Shown: positions 40,534 through 49,392 of the stretch, piece by piece
How the letters are laid out: the number at the start of each line of letters is the position of its first letter
How positions within the stretch are numbered: the stretch's first letter is position 1
Assembly (NCBI GenBank): GCA_946548895.1
Contig: CAMNQF010000025.1
Coordinates: 1-50,901 of the forward strand
Source of the DNA: an uncultured bacterium
GTDB taxonomy: Bacteria > Bacillota > Clostridia > Oscillospirales > Oscillospiraceae
Direction of reading: 5' to 3'
DNA length: 50,901 nucleotides
Program-made: the position numbers and the translations under genes
The notes under the pieces: generated by a model
Seen by the model: only the letters and a program-made list of their open reading frames with translations
Database searches by the model: none
Told to the model about the DNA's origin: nothing

Positions 40534-40564
40534 CGCCCCCTCCCTCCCGGGAGGGGGCGTTTTT
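40534..40564 (+). terminator. Terminator after rhomboid gene
   Basis: 11-bp stem CGCCCCCTCCC/GGGAGGGGGCG with TCCC loop, then TTTTT. Confidence 0.92.
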
Positions 40565-40602
40565 GTTCCTGTAAACAATATATGAATTACATATTATTTC
40601 AC

Positions 40603-40631
40603 TTGACAGGTGAGATAGCCGGGGCTAATAT
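40603..40631 (+). promoter_or_regulatory. marR-ABC operon promoter
   Basis: TTGACA (40603-40608), 17 nt, TAATAT (40626-40631). TCAC and GTGA flank the -35 box (TTCACTTGACAGGTGAG), a small inverted repeat that could be a MarR site. Confidence 0.7.
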
Positions 40632-40661
40632 ATGTGAAGCAAATATATCGGAGGTGATCGC

Positions 40662-41120
40662 GTGAACGGGGACGAGCGAATCTCCATCCTCGCCGTATTC
40701 CAAACGCTAAAGGCCAAGACAGCCCGCCTGGTGGAACCCATCGTCCAGGCGGAGGGGCTGACCGCTTTACAGGCCCGCGTGCTGCTCCAATTGTCGTACC
40801 ACGACGCAACCGTGGGCGACATCAGCGAGATAACCTGCATGGGGCAGGCCAACGCCTCCTCCCTGTGCAAGAAGCTGGAGCGGGAGGGCCTTCTCACCCG
40901 CCGCCGCAGCTGCCCTGACCGGCGGGTGGTCACCCTCTCCCTGACCCCCGGCGGCCGGGAGGCCGTCACCCGCCTCCAGCGGCGGCTGGACCGCTACCTC
41001 GCGCTGGTCAACACCCGGCCCAAGGAGCATCGGGAGGCGCTGATCTGCGGGCTGCGGGCGGTTGAAGAAATGCTGGACTACCTATTTGAACAAACCAAAG
41101 GAGACCAAAGCCCATGTTAA
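40662..41120 (+). CDS. MarR-family regulator
   Basis: 152-aa winged-helix repressor: LTALQARVLLQLSYHDATVGDISEITCMGQANASSLCKKLEREGLLTRRRSCPDRRVVTLSLTPGG, with recognition helix and wing (PDRR). GTG start with GGAGGTG. It overlaps the ABC gene by seven bases, so it probably controls that exporter and itself. Confidence 0.92.
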   Translation: MNGDERISILAVFQTLKAKTARLVEPIVQAEGLTALQARVLLQLSYHDATVGDISEITCMGQANASSLCKKLEREGLLTRRRSCPDRRVVTLSLTPGGREAVTRLQRRLDRYLALVNTRPKEHREALICGLRAVEEMLDYLFEQTKGDQSPC

Positions 41121-44100
41121 AGCTATCCAACATCACCAAGCAGTACACCCTGGGGGGCAACACCATCGACGCCCTGCGGGGCATCGACCTGGAGTTCCGG
41201 GAAAACGAGTTCGTGTCCATCCTGGGCCCCTCCGGCTGCGGCAAGACCACCACCTTAAACATCATCGGCGGGCTGGACCGCTACACCAGCGGCGACCTCA
41301 TCATCAACGGCCGCTCCACCAAGGATTACAAGGACGCCGACTGGGACGCCTACCGCAACCACTCCATCGGCTTCGTGTTCCAGAGCTACAACCTGATCCC
41401 CCACCAGTCGGTGCTGGCCAATGTGGAGCTGGCCCTGACCCTGGCGGGGGTGTCCAAGAAGGAGCGCCGCCGCCGGGCGGTGGACGCCCTGGAGCGGGTG
41501 GGGCTGGGGGACCAGCTGAACAAGGTGCCGTCCCAGATGTCCGGCGGGCAGATGCAGCGGGTGGCCATCGCCCGCGCCCTCATCAACGACCCGGACATCC
41601 TGCTGGCCGACGAGCCCACCGGGGCGCTGGACTCGGAGACCAGCGTGCAGGTGATGGAGCTTTTAAAAGAGGTGGCCCGGGACCGGCTGGTCATCATGGT
41701 CACCCACAACCCGGAGCTGGCCCAGCAGTACTCCACCCGCATCGTCACCCTGAAGGACGGCCGGGTCACCAGCGACTCCAACCCCTACCGCGCAGAGGAG
41801 CAGGCCCCCGTCCTCACCGGGAAGCGGGCCAGGGCGGACAAAAAGCCCTCCATGTCCTTCCTCACCGCCCTGTCCCTGTCCCTCACCAACCTGCGCACCA
41901 AAATGGGCCGGACGGTGCTCACCGCCTTCGCCGGGTCCATCGGCATCATCGGCATCGCCCTGATCCTGGCCCTGTCCACCGGCATCAACGACTATATCAA
42001 CCGGGTGCAGGAGGACACCTTGTCCAGCTATCCCCTGACCATCCAGGCGGAGAGCACCGACATGACCGCCATGATGGCCTCCCTCATGGGGGCCCGTCGG
42101 GAGCAGATCACCGGCGGGGCGGCGGAGGGCCAGGACCCGGACCGGGTGTACGCCTCCACCGTCATGTACGACATGATGGACTCCATGCTCAACGCCGAGG
42201 TGGAGACCAACAACCTGGAGGCCTTTAAAACGTACCTGGACAACGGGGGCGGCGGCATCAAGGACATGGCCAATATCCATTACAGCTATGACTTTGACTT
42301 CGACATCTACACCCAGGACGAGAACGGGGACATCATCAAGTGCGACGTGATGACCCTGATGCAGGACGCCATGTCCGCCATGTACGGCGGGGACTACTCC
42401 TCCTACTTTGAGCAGATGGGCTCCATGTACTCCGCCATGGACGTGTGGGAGGAGCTGCTGCCCGGGGAAGACGGGGAGCTGATCGCCCCCCAGGTGGTCA
42501 GCCAGTACGAGCTGCTGTATGGCAGCTGGCCCCGGAACCACGACGAGGTGATCCTGTTCGTAGACGGGAACAACGAGATCTCCGACCTGATGCTGTACGC
42601 TCTGGGCCTCATGCCCCATGACGACATGGAGGAGGCCATGGTGTCCATGTCCAAGGGGGAGTCGGTGGACGCCCCGGAGATGAGCTGGTCCTATGAGGAG
42701 CTGTGCCGGCTGGGCTTCAAGCTGATCCTCCCGGCGGAGTACTACCAGCACGACCCGGCCACAGGCACCTACACCGATATGTCCCAGACCGAGACGGGGA
42801 TGGACTTCCTCTATAACAGCGACAGCACCGGCGTGCCCCTGAAGGTGGTGGGCGTCGCCCGGCCGCTGGAGGGCGGAAACGGGATGCTGTCCGGCGGCAT
42901 CGGCTACACCAGCGCCCTCACCCGGTTCGCTATTGAGTCCACCGACGGCACCGAGATTTTGAAAACCCAGCTGGCCGGCCCGGACACCGACGTGATCAGC
43001 GGCCTGCCCTTCCCCAAGGACACCGACGTGGAGCCCACCGAGGAGGAGAAGGTGTCCGCCATCACCGAACACCTGTCCGCCCTGTCCGCGCAGGAGAAGG
43101 CCGCGGCCTATGTGGACGTGATGGGCCAGCCCTCCCAGGAATATGTGGACACGGTGGTGTCCCAGCAGATGGAGGGCATGACCCGGGAATCCATTGAAGA
43201 GATGATCGTCCAGCAGTACGCGGGAGAGATGGGGGTGGACGGGGATACCGTCCGGGGGTACATCGCCGACATGAGCGACGAGGACCTGTTCTCCCGCATG
43301 GAGGAGGGCGTGGCCCAGAGCGTGCGGGAGCAGTACGCCGCCGGGGTGGAGGCCCGTCTGGGGGCCTTGTCCGCCGACCAGCTGGCGTCCATGCTGGACG
43401 CGGTGCTGGAGCAGGGCGCCGTCTCTGGGGAGGAGACCCCGGCGGAGCCGGATCCCGCCCTGCCCGCCGGGATGGACCCCTCCATGGCCGCCGGAATGGG
43501 CGGGGACGTGGCCGGCATGGGCGGAAACCCCGCCATGGCCGCGCCCAGCCCCCTGACCCCGGAGCAGTTTGTCTACCTCTATGACCACTATATGCCCCCC
43601 ACCCGGTCCTCCTCCACCTACGAGGACAACCTGGACCTGCTGGGCTACACCCGGCTGGAGTCCCCCTCCGCCATCAGCATCTACGCCACCACCTTCGCCC
43701 AGAAGGACCAGATCGCCAGCTTGATCCAGGACTACAACGACGGCGTGGCCGATGAGGAGGACGAGATCACCTACACCGACTACGTGGCCCTGCTCATGAG
43801 CTCCATCACCGGCATCATCAGCGGGATCAGCTACCTGCTCATCGCATTCGTGTCCATCTCGCTGGTGGTGTCTTCCATCATGATCGGCATCATCACCAAC
43901 ATCTCCGTGCTGGAGCGCACCAAAGAGATCGGCATACTCCGGGCGGTGGGCGCCTCCAAGCGGGACGTGTCCCGGGTGTTCAACGCCGAGACGCTGATCG
44001 TAGGCCTGGCGGCGGGCGTCCTGGGCATTCTGGTCAGCGTGGCGGCCACCTTCCCCATCAACGCCGTCATCCACGAGCTGACGGGGCTGGACGACCTCAC

Positions 44101-44230
44101 CGCCGTGCTGCCCCCTGTGGCTGGGGCCATTCTGGTGGCCATCAGCGTGGTGCTCACCGTGTTCGCCGGGCTGATCCCCTCCCGGGGCGCGGCCAAGAAG
44201 GACCCGGTGGAGGCGTTGAGAAGCGAATAA
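41114..44230 (+). CDS. ABC exporter, ATPase-permease fusion (MacB/FtsX type)
   Basis: 1038-aa fusion. Residues 1-225: ATPase with Walker A G-P-S-G-C-G-K-T, signature SGGQMQRVAIARAL, Walker B ILLADEPTG, and D-loop. First membrane helix near 275-300 (LTAFAGSIGIIGIALILALS). A roughly 600-residue extracytoplasmic domain follows, unusually large for MacB. Three C-terminal FtsX helices come next, with the typical ERTKEIGILRAVGASKRDV coupling motif. A Gly/Met-rich linker (GMDPSMAAGMGGDVAGMGGN) lies before the last helices. Probably exports a drug, peptide or lipid under MarR control; substrate unknown. Confidence 0.9.
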   Translation: MLKLSNITKQYTLGGNTIDALRGIDLEFRENEFVSILGPSGCGKTTTLNIIGGLDRYTSGDLIINGRSTKDYKDADWDAYRNHSIGFVFQSYNLIPHQSVLANVELALTLAGVSKKERRRRAVDALERVGLGDQLNKVPSQMSGGQMQRVAIARALINDPDILLADEPTGALDSETSVQVMELLKEVARDRLVIMVTHNPELAQQYSTRIVTLKDGRVTSDSNPYRAEEQAPVLTGKRARADKKPSMSFLTALSLSLTNLRTKMGRTVLTAFAGSIGIIGIALILALSTGINDYINRVQEDTLSSYPLTIQAESTDMTAMMASLMGARREQITGGAAEGQDPDRVYASTVMYDMMDSMLNAEVETNNLEAFKTYLDNGGGGIKDMANIHYSYDFDFDIYTQDENGDIIKCDVMTLMQDAMSAMYGGDYSSYFEQMGSMYSAMDVWEELLPGEDGELIAPQVVSQYELLYGSWPRNHDEVILFVDGNNEISDLMLYALGLMPHDDMEEAMVSMSKGESVDAPEMSWSYEELCRLGFKLILPAEYYQHDPATGTYTDMSQTETGMDFLYNSDSTGVPLKVVGVARPLEGGNGMLSGGIGYTSALTRFAIESTDGTEILKTQLAGPDTDVISGLPFPKDTDVEPTEEEKVSAITEHLSALSAQEKAAAYVDVMGQPSQEYVDTVVSQQMEGMTRESIEEMIVQQYAGEMGVDGDTVRGYIADMSDEDLFSRMEEGVAQSVREQYAAGVEARLGALSADQLASMLDAVLEQGAVSGEETPAEPDPALPAGMDPSMAAGMGGDVAGMGGNPAMAAPSPLTPEQFVYLYDHYMPPTRSSSTYEDNLDLLGYTRLESPSAISIYATTFAQKDQIASLIQDYNDGVADEEDEITYTDYVALLMSSITGIISGISYLLIAFVSISLVVSSIMIGIITNISVLERTKEIGILRAVGASKRDVSRVFNAETLIVGLAAGVLGILVSVAATFPINAVIHELTGLDDLTAVLPPVAGAILVAISVVLTVFAGLIPSRGAAKKDPVEALRSE

Positions 44231-44245
44231 GCGCCGGTACCCTGC

Positions 44246-44363
44246 GGGAGGGGAGGGACCCCTTCTTTTGAGGGACGATTCGAACAGGACGCGCAGAAAG
44301 AATTCAGTTTCTGCCCGGCCCGGTCTGAACTGTCCCCCAAAAGAAGGGGTCCCTCCCCTCCCC
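44246..44363. repeat. Long inverted repeat after the ABC exporter
   Basis: About 118 nt whose ends pair over some 31 bp with one mismatch: GGGAGGGGAGGGACCCCTTC at 44246 pairs with its complement ending at 44362, continuing as TTTTG.GGGAC/GTCCC.CAAAA. Inside, GCAGAAA/TTTCTGC forms a smaller stem. It has no T run, so it is not a classical terminator; it may be a small MITE-like element or a strong mRNA end structure. Confidence 0.75.
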
Positions 44364-44393
44364 GCCGTCAACGCCGGCCGCCGCCCTTCCCCC

Positions 44394-44421
44394 TTGCAAT
44401 TCCCCGCCATTGTGATATAAT
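44394..44421 (+). promoter_or_regulatory. Promoter of mrnC operon
   Basis: TTGCAA (44394-44399), 16 nt, TATAAT (44416-44421), 34 nt before the mrnC start. Confidence 0.75.
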
Positions 44422-44454
44422 CTCAGGGATATTTCCGAGATTGGAGAATTTCCC

Positions 44455-44868
44455 ATGGATTACTTTCACCTGTCCGCCGGACAGGACACAATGGAGCACA
44501 TCAGCGCCCTGGGGCTGGCCCACCTGGGGGACGGGGTGTATGAGCTGATGGTGCGCTCCTGGCTGTGCCTCCACGGCAAGGCCACCAACGCGGGGCTGCA
44601 CAGGGCGGCGGTCAAATACGTGGCCGCCTCCGCCCAGGCCAGGCTGGCCCACGCCATCCTGCCCCTGCTCACCGGGGAGGAGCAGGCCGTCTACCGCCGG
44701 GGGCGGAACAGCCATACCGCGGCCGTCCCCAAGGGAGCCAGCGTGGGGGAGTACCACGCCGCCACGGCGCTGGAGTCCCTGTTCGGCTGGCTGTACCTGC
44801 AAGGCAGGACAGACCGGCTCAACCAGCTGTTTGACGCCATGATGGAGGAGGCCGCCCATGCCTTTTGA
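44455..44868 (+). CDS. mrnC: Mini-ribonuclease III
   Basis: 137-aa RNase III catalytic domain without the double-strand-binding domain, which trims 23S rRNA precursors in Firmicutes. Seen: ALGLAHLGDGVYELMVRSWL with catalytic-region Asp26, then YRRGRNSHTAAVPKGASVGEYHAATALESLFGWLYLQGR, the Mini-III signature with the second acidic cluster. Its stop lies in the sequence CATGCCTTTTGAC, which recurs at the start of the next gene. Confidence 0.93.
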   Translation: MDYFHLSAGQDTMEHISALGLAHLGDGVYELMVRSWLCLHGKATNAGLHRAAVKYVAASAQARLAHAILPLLTGEEQAVYRRGRNSHTAAVPKGASVGEYHAATALESLFGWLYLQGRTDRLNQLFDAMMEEAAHAF

Positions 44869-44869
44869 C
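44856..44869 (+). repeat. 14-bp direct repeat, left copy
   Basis: CCATGCCTTTTGAC, identical to 45006-45019. The two copies flank the family C element, like a target-site duplication. This copy contains the mrnC stop codon. Confidence 0.85.
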
Positions 44870-45005
44870 TCGTCGGCGCAAAGTCCGCTCTACTCGGAAC
44901 GGCCTTGCGGCCATTCCTTGTGCCGCTCCCTTGCGCCTCCTCTCCCCACAAAGCCAAAGGACGGCTTTGCGGGGGCCCCAAGATTTGTTTGGGAGGAATT
45001 GTGAA
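44870..45005 (+). repeat. Intergenic repeat family C, copy 2
   Basis: 136 bp between the 14-bp direct repeats. It has the hairpins GGAACGGCC-TTGC-GGCCATTCC and CAAAGCC...GGCTTTG, the shared CTCCTCTCCCCACAAAGCC block, and ends GGGAGGAATTGTGAA, which provides the ribosome site of the following gene. Confidence 0.8.
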
Positions 45006-45019
45006 CCATGCCTTTTGAC
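45006..45019 (+). repeat. 14-bp direct repeat, right copy
   Basis: CCATGCCTTTTGAC, containing the ATG start of the RqcH gene. Matches 44856-44869. Confidence 0.85.
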
Positions 45020-46774
45020 GCTGTTTTTATGACTGCCTTGGCCGGGGAGCTGCGGGAAAAGCTGGTGGGCGGCAAGGTGGATAAGCTGTACCAGCCCGCT
45101 CGGGATGAGGCGGTGCTCCATATGCGGGCGGGGCGGGACAACGTGCGGCTGCTGCTGTCCGCCAGCCCCGCCCACCCCCGGGCCCAGCTGACCAAGACGC
45201 CCCGGGAGAACCCGGAGACGCCCCCCATGTTCTGTATGCTGCTGCGCAAGCACTTCACCGGGGCCAGGCTGCTGGAGCTTACCCAGCCCTCCATGGAGCG
45301 GCTGCTGGACTTCCGCTTCGAGACCCTGGACGAGCTGGGGGACCGGGTGGAGCGCCGGCTGGTGCTGGAGTGCATCGGCCGCAAGTCCAACCTCATCATG
45401 CTGGACGGGGCGGGGCGGGTCACGGACTGTATGCGCCGGGCGGACGGCGACCTGTCCGTGAAGCGCCCCGTGATGCCCGGGCTGTACTACCAGCCCCCCG
45501 AGCCCACCGGGCGGCTGGACCCCGCCGCCATGCCGCCGGAGGAGCTGCGGGCCTTCGTGCTGGCCGGCGCCCCGGAGGGGGACGGCCAGGACAAGTGGCT
45601 GCTGGACAGCTTCAACGGCCTGTCCCCCCTCATCGCCCGGGAGCTGGTGTTCCAGGGGGAGGGGACCAGGGACGGGCTGGCGGAACGCCTGGCCCGGCTG
45701 ATGGACCGGGTTCGGAACCAGGACTACACCCCCACCGTCCTGGTCCGGGACGGCAAGCCCATCGACTTCACCTTTATGCCGGTGCTTCAGTACGGCCCCA
45801 AGGTGGAGCTGAGGCGATATCCCACCTTTTCCGCGCTGCTGGACGACTTCTACGAGCAGAAGGAGGCTCAGGAGCGGGTGAAGCAGCGGGGTCAGGACTT
45901 CATCCGCTCCGTCACCCAGGCCCGGAACCGGACGGCGAAGAAAATCGCCAACCAGGAGGCCGACCTGGCCAAGACGGCGGACCGGGAGAAGCTGCGCCAG
46001 TACGGCGACATCATCACCACCAACTTCTACCAGATGCGCAAGGGCCAGGCCGTCCTCCGGGCCCAGAACTACTACGACCCGGAGGGCCGGGAGGCGGACA
46101 TTCCCCTGGACCCCCTGCTGACCCCCCAGCAGAACGCGGCGAAATACTACAAGGACTACAAAAAGGCCCAGAAGGCGGAGGAGATGCTGACCATCCAGCT
46201 GGAGAAGAACCGGGCGGAGCTGGACTACCTGGACAGCGTGCTGGAAATGATTACCCTGTCCGAGGGGGACCGGGACCTTCAGGAGATCCGCCAGGAGCTG
46301 ATGGACAACGGCTACCTGAAACAGCACAAAAAGAAGATGACCGCCAAGGGGAAGGTCAAAATCGTCCACGCCAAGCCCATGGAGTTCCGCTCGTCCGCGG
46401 GGCTCGCCATTCTGGTGGGCAAGAACAACACCCAGAACGACCGGCTCACCCTGAAGGACGCGGACAAGCGGGACCTGTGGCTCCACGCCCAGAAGCTCCA
46501 CGGCTCCCACGTCATCCTCAAGACCGGCGGCGCGGAGCCGGACGGGCGCTCTTTGACGGAGGCGGCCATGCTGGCGGCCTGGTTCTCCCAGGGGCGGGAA
46601 TCGGGCCAGGTGCCGGTGGACTACACCCCGGTGAAAGCGGTGAAAAAGCCCGCCGGGGCCAAACCCGGCTATGTGGTTTACAACACCTGCCGCACGGTGT
46701 ATGTCACCCCCAGCGAGGAACTGGTGCGTACGCTTCGGGGCGGAAAAAAGAGCGGGGGAGGAAACGCGTTATGA
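45008..46774 (+). CDS. rqcH: Rqc2-homologue RqcH (NFACT, FbpA-type)
   Basis: 588-aa NFACT protein that binds stalled 50S subunits and directs C-terminal alanine tailing of the trapped peptide. Seen: N-terminal NFACT-N (MPFDAVFMTALAGELREKLVGGKVDKLYQP, PMFCMLLRKHFTGARLLEL), coiled-coil middle (about 290-440), and the C-terminal NFACT-R domain (GLAILVGKNNTQNDRLTLKDADKRDLWLHAQKLHGSHVIL). The start is inside the right 14-bp repeat. In some pathogens the same family is called fibronectin-binding protein. Confidence 0.93.
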   Translation: MPFDAVFMTALAGELREKLVGGKVDKLYQPARDEAVLHMRAGRDNVRLLLSASPAHPRAQLTKTPRENPETPPMFCMLLRKHFTGARLLELTQPSMERLLDFRFETLDELGDRVERRLVLECIGRKSNLIMLDGAGRVTDCMRRADGDLSVKRPVMPGLYYQPPEPTGRLDPAAMPPEELRAFVLAGAPEGDGQDKWLLDSFNGLSPLIARELVFQGEGTRDGLAERLARLMDRVRNQDYTPTVLVRDGKPIDFTFMPVLQYGPKVELRRYPTFSALLDDFYEQKEAQERVKQRGQDFIRSVTQARNRTAKKIANQEADLAKTADREKLRQYGDIITTNFYQMRKGQAVLRAQNYYDPEGREADIPLDPLLTPQQNAAKYYKDYKKAQKAEEMLTIQLEKNRAELDYLDSVLEMITLSEGDRDLQEIRQELMDNGYLKQHKKKMTAKGKVKIVHAKPMEFRSSAGLAILVGKNNTQNDRLTLKDADKRDLWLHAQKLHGSHVILKTGGAEPDGRSLTEAAMLAAWFSQGRESGQVPVDYTPVKAVKKPAGAKPGYVVYNTCRTVYVTPSEELVRTLRGGKKSGGGNAL

Positions 46775-47250
46775 CCGAGGCCATGCCCAATGGAGAGCTG
46801 CGCCATCTTGCCGCCCAATTTATCGACCTGCGGATCCACTCCTGCGCCCAGGCCTGGCCCATCCTCGGCCGGGATGTGTCTATGCTGGATGAGGACGGCC
46901 CCGCCGGCTCCCTGCTGTACGCCTGCCGCACAGACGCCGCCATGGCCAACCCCATGGGCATCGTCCACGGCGGTGTCACCGCCTCCCTGGTGGACACCTG
47001 CATGGGGGTCACGTGCTCTTCCCAGTGCGGCAGGGTGGCCACCCCCACCGTCACCATGACGGTGAACTACGCCCGCCCCGTCCCCCTGGACGCGGTCATC
47101 CATGTGCGCGTTCACACGGTGCGCATTGGGACCACCTCGGCTCAAATGAGCGCGGAGGTGTTCCTGCCCGAAAAGGCGGACGAGCCGCTGGTCACAGCCA
47201 GCGGGGTATATGCCATCAGAAGAAGCGCGCCGCAGCCGGACAGGGCATAA
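46771..47250 (+). CDS. PaaI-family acyl-CoA thioesterase (hotdog fold)
   Basis: 159-aa hotdog protein. Seen: NPMGIVHGGVTASLVDTCMGVTCSSQ (the HGG motif with catalytic helix), TVTMTVNYARPVPLDAVIHVRVHTVRIGTTSAQMSAEVF, and a final strand VTASGVYAI. ATGA overlap with rqcH. Substrate unknown. Confidence 0.88.
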   Translation: MTEAMPNGELRHLAAQFIDLRIHSCAQAWPILGRDVSMLDEDGPAGSLLYACRTDAAMANPMGIVHGGVTASLVDTCMGVTCSSQCGRVATPTVTMTVNYARPVPLDAVIHVRVHTVRIGTTSAQMSAEVFLPEKADEPLVTASGVYAIRRSAPQPDRA

Positions 47251-47277
47251 AAGGCCGCACCCAAAGGGTGCGGCCTT
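47251..47277. terminator. Bidirectional terminator, thioesterase/pullulanase
   Basis: Perfect 12-bp stem AAGGCCGCACCC/GGGTGCGGCCTT with AAA loop between two convergent genes. T-rich ends on both strands. Confidence 0.88.
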
Positions 47278-47279
47278 TC

Positions 47280-49208
47280 CTATTTCATCAGCAGCATCCC
47301 GCTGCGGGGGGGCACCGTCACCCAGTTCCCGTGGGAGATGAGGGGCCGGTGCTGGTCGGCGTCCACGCCGTCGGCGCGGATGGTCCACCGCCCGGAGGGC
47401 AGCTGGATGGCATAGTCGTGGCCGGTGGCGTTGTACGCCACGAACAGCCGCTCCCCGCAGGGGCCGCCCTCCTCCACTTGGAAGGAAACCACCCCGTCCC
47501 GGTGAACGGTCCGCTCCACCAGCCGGTCCCCCGCCCCGGCGCTCTTGTCGCACAGCCCCGGCAGGGACTTGCGCAGGCGGATCAGCCGGCGGTAGTAATC
47601 GGTGAGTCCCCCGTAGGTCCACGCCCGGTGCCAGTCCAGCCGGTTCACCTCCGGGGCGGACTTGTAGCTGTTGTGGTCCCCCAGCTTGGTGCGGGCGAAC
47701 TCCTCCCCCGCCTGAAAGAACACGTTCCCCAGGCTGGTGAAGCAGATGAAAGCGGCCAGCTTGTTCTGGGCCAGCAGGTCCTCCCGGTGGTCCTGGTAGG
47801 ACACCACTCCCCCCGCTCCCGGGGAGCACAGGGCCAGCTTATCCCACAGGGTATAGTTATCGTGGACGGACACATAATTGATGATCTGGCCGCAGGTCCG
47901 GGGCCTGAAGTCCCCCTCGCCCCCGGTCCAGCCGGCGGCGGCGCACAGAATCGTCTCCCCCAGGCCCACCCCGCCGTTGACAAAACCGGGCTGCTCGGCG
48001 TGGAAGCAGTCCCCCTTGATCGCGTCCCGGCTGGTGTCGCAGAAAATAGCCACCCCAGGGTCCAGCCGGCCGATCTGGTCCTTCATGGCCGGGGCGGTCC
48101 CCGCCTCCATGGGGGAGTCCCCCGCCCGCCAGGGTTCGCCGTACACCAGCTTCTCCCCCGGCCCGAACAGGGAGTCCAGCGCCCGGCGGATGCGGTTCAT
48201 CAGCTCCACCGTCAGCAGGCCCATCAGGTCGAAACGGAATCCATCCACGTGATACTCCCGGGCCCAGTACAGCACCGAGTGGACGATATAGTTGTCCACC
48301 ATGGCCCGGCCCGCGGCGATGTCATTGCCGCAGCCCGATCCGTTGGACAGGGCGCCGTTCTGCCAGCGCCGGTAATAATACCCCGGCGCGGACCGCTCCA
48401 GCCAGGATTCGGCGCTGTGGGTATGGTTGTACACCACGTCCATCACCACCCGCATTCCGTTTCGGTGGAGGGCCTGGATCATCTCCTTGCACTCCCTGAT
48501 GCGGACCGCGCCGTCGGCGGGGTCGGTGGCGTAGCTGCCCTCGGGCACATTATAGTTCAGCGGGTCGTAGCCCCAGTTGAACTGCCCGTCTCCCCCGGCC
48601 TCGTCCACCGATCCGAAATCGAAGATGGGCAGCAGCTGGACGTGGGTGACCCCCAGGCTCCGCAGGTGCTCCATACAGACGGGGGGACGGCCCTCCTTGT
48701 CCCGCCAGGCAAAGGCCTTAAACTTTCCCCGGTACTCCTCCGGCACACCGCTGCCCGGGTCGTGGGAGAAATCCTTCACGTGGAGCTCGTAGATGATATT
48801 TTCCGGGGGGCGCGGCGGGGCGCAGTCCTCCGCGAACCCCTCCGGATCCGTCCTGTCCAGGTCCACCGCCATGCTCCGCGCCCCGTTGCAGCCGCAGGCG
48901 GCGGCATAGGGGTCGGCGGTGCGGGTGGTCCATCCGTTCACCGTCACCTCGTAATCGTAGTAGACTTTATGGAGGTTTCCCTCCACCCGGGCAACCCAAA
49001 CGCCCCGTTCCTCCGGCATCAGAAGCCGGCGCTCATAAGGCTCGGAAACGCCGTCCCGGTATAAAAACAGCTCCACCCGCTCCGCTTCCGGGCTCCACAG
49101 CTTAAACACGGACCGAACCGGGGTGCAGGTGCAGCCCAGGTCACAGCCGCCGTAAGCGTACCAGCGGTCAAACTCTTTGCTATAGCTCAGTCTCTTTACG
49201 TCGTCCAC
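47280..49208 (-). CDS. pulA: Type I pullulanase (GH13_14)
   Basis: 642-aa debranching enzyme that cuts alpha-1,6 bonds in pullulan, glycogen or starch fragments. Seen: N-terminal CBM48-like domain (FKLWSPEAERVELFLY), type I motif YNWGYDP as FNWGYDPLNYNVPEGSY, catalytic regions DVVYNH, DGFRFDLMG (nucleophile Asp), YGEPW (acid Glu) and SVHDNYTLWDK. No signal peptide, so it is intracellular. GTG start at 49208 with a weak ribosome site. Confidence 0.92.
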   Translation of the reverse strand: MDDVKRLSYSKEFDRWYAYGGCDLGCTCTPVRSVFKLWSPEAERVELFLYRDGVSEPYERRLLMPEERGVWVARVEGNLHKVYYDYEVTVNGWTTRTADPYAAACGCNGARSMAVDLDRTDPEGFAEDCAPPRPPENIIYELHVKDFSHDPGSGVPEEYRGKFKAFAWRDKEGRPPVCMEHLRSLGVTHVQLLPIFDFGSVDEAGGDGQFNWGYDPLNYNVPEGSYATDPADGAVRIRECKEMIQALHRNGMRVVMDVVYNHTHSAESWLERSAPGYYYRRWQNGALSNGSGCGNDIAAGRAMVDNYIVHSVLYWAREYHVDGFRFDLMGLLTVELMNRIRRALDSLFGPGEKLVYGEPWRAGDSPMEAGTAPAMKDQIGRLDPGVAIFCDTSRDAIKGDCFHAEQPGFVNGGVGLGETILCAAAGWTGGEGDFRPRTCGQIINYVSVHDNYTLWDKLALCSPGAGGVVSYQDHREDLLAQNKLAAFICFTSLGNVFFQAGEEFARTKLGDHNSYKSAPEVNRLDWHRAWTYGGLTDYYRRLIRLRKSLPGLCDKSAGAGDRLVERTVHRDGVVSFQVEEGGPCGERLFVAYNATGHDYAIQLPSGRWTIRADGVDADQHRPLISHGNWVTVPPRSGMLLMK

Positions 49209-49337
49209 ACAGTTTCACCGTCGCATACAGGATTACCGAACGATGCGGCGCAACAATTCGGCTTACATACTATATGTGTTTTCCTGTTGAATGTCAACTA
49301 AAAATGTTCAATTTTCCATATATTTCTCATTATCGCC

Positions 49338-49375
49338 AAAAACTCCTGGCTTGACGGGCCAAACCAGGAGTTTTT
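49338..49375. terminator. Terminator, alpha/beta hydrolase side
   Basis: 12-bp stem AAAAACTCCTGG/CCAGGAGTTTTT, effective in both directions. It ends the hydrolase transcript and insulates the pullulanase leader, an AT-rich 90 nt that has no gene. Confidence 0.85.
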
Positions 49376-49392
49376 TAATTTCCAGTTATATA

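Noticed and set aside
41663-44410. 915-codon minus-strand frame opposite the ABC exporter
   Set aside because: Antisense shadow rich in His/Gly/Val/Asp. The plus-strand ABC exporter motifs are unambiguous.
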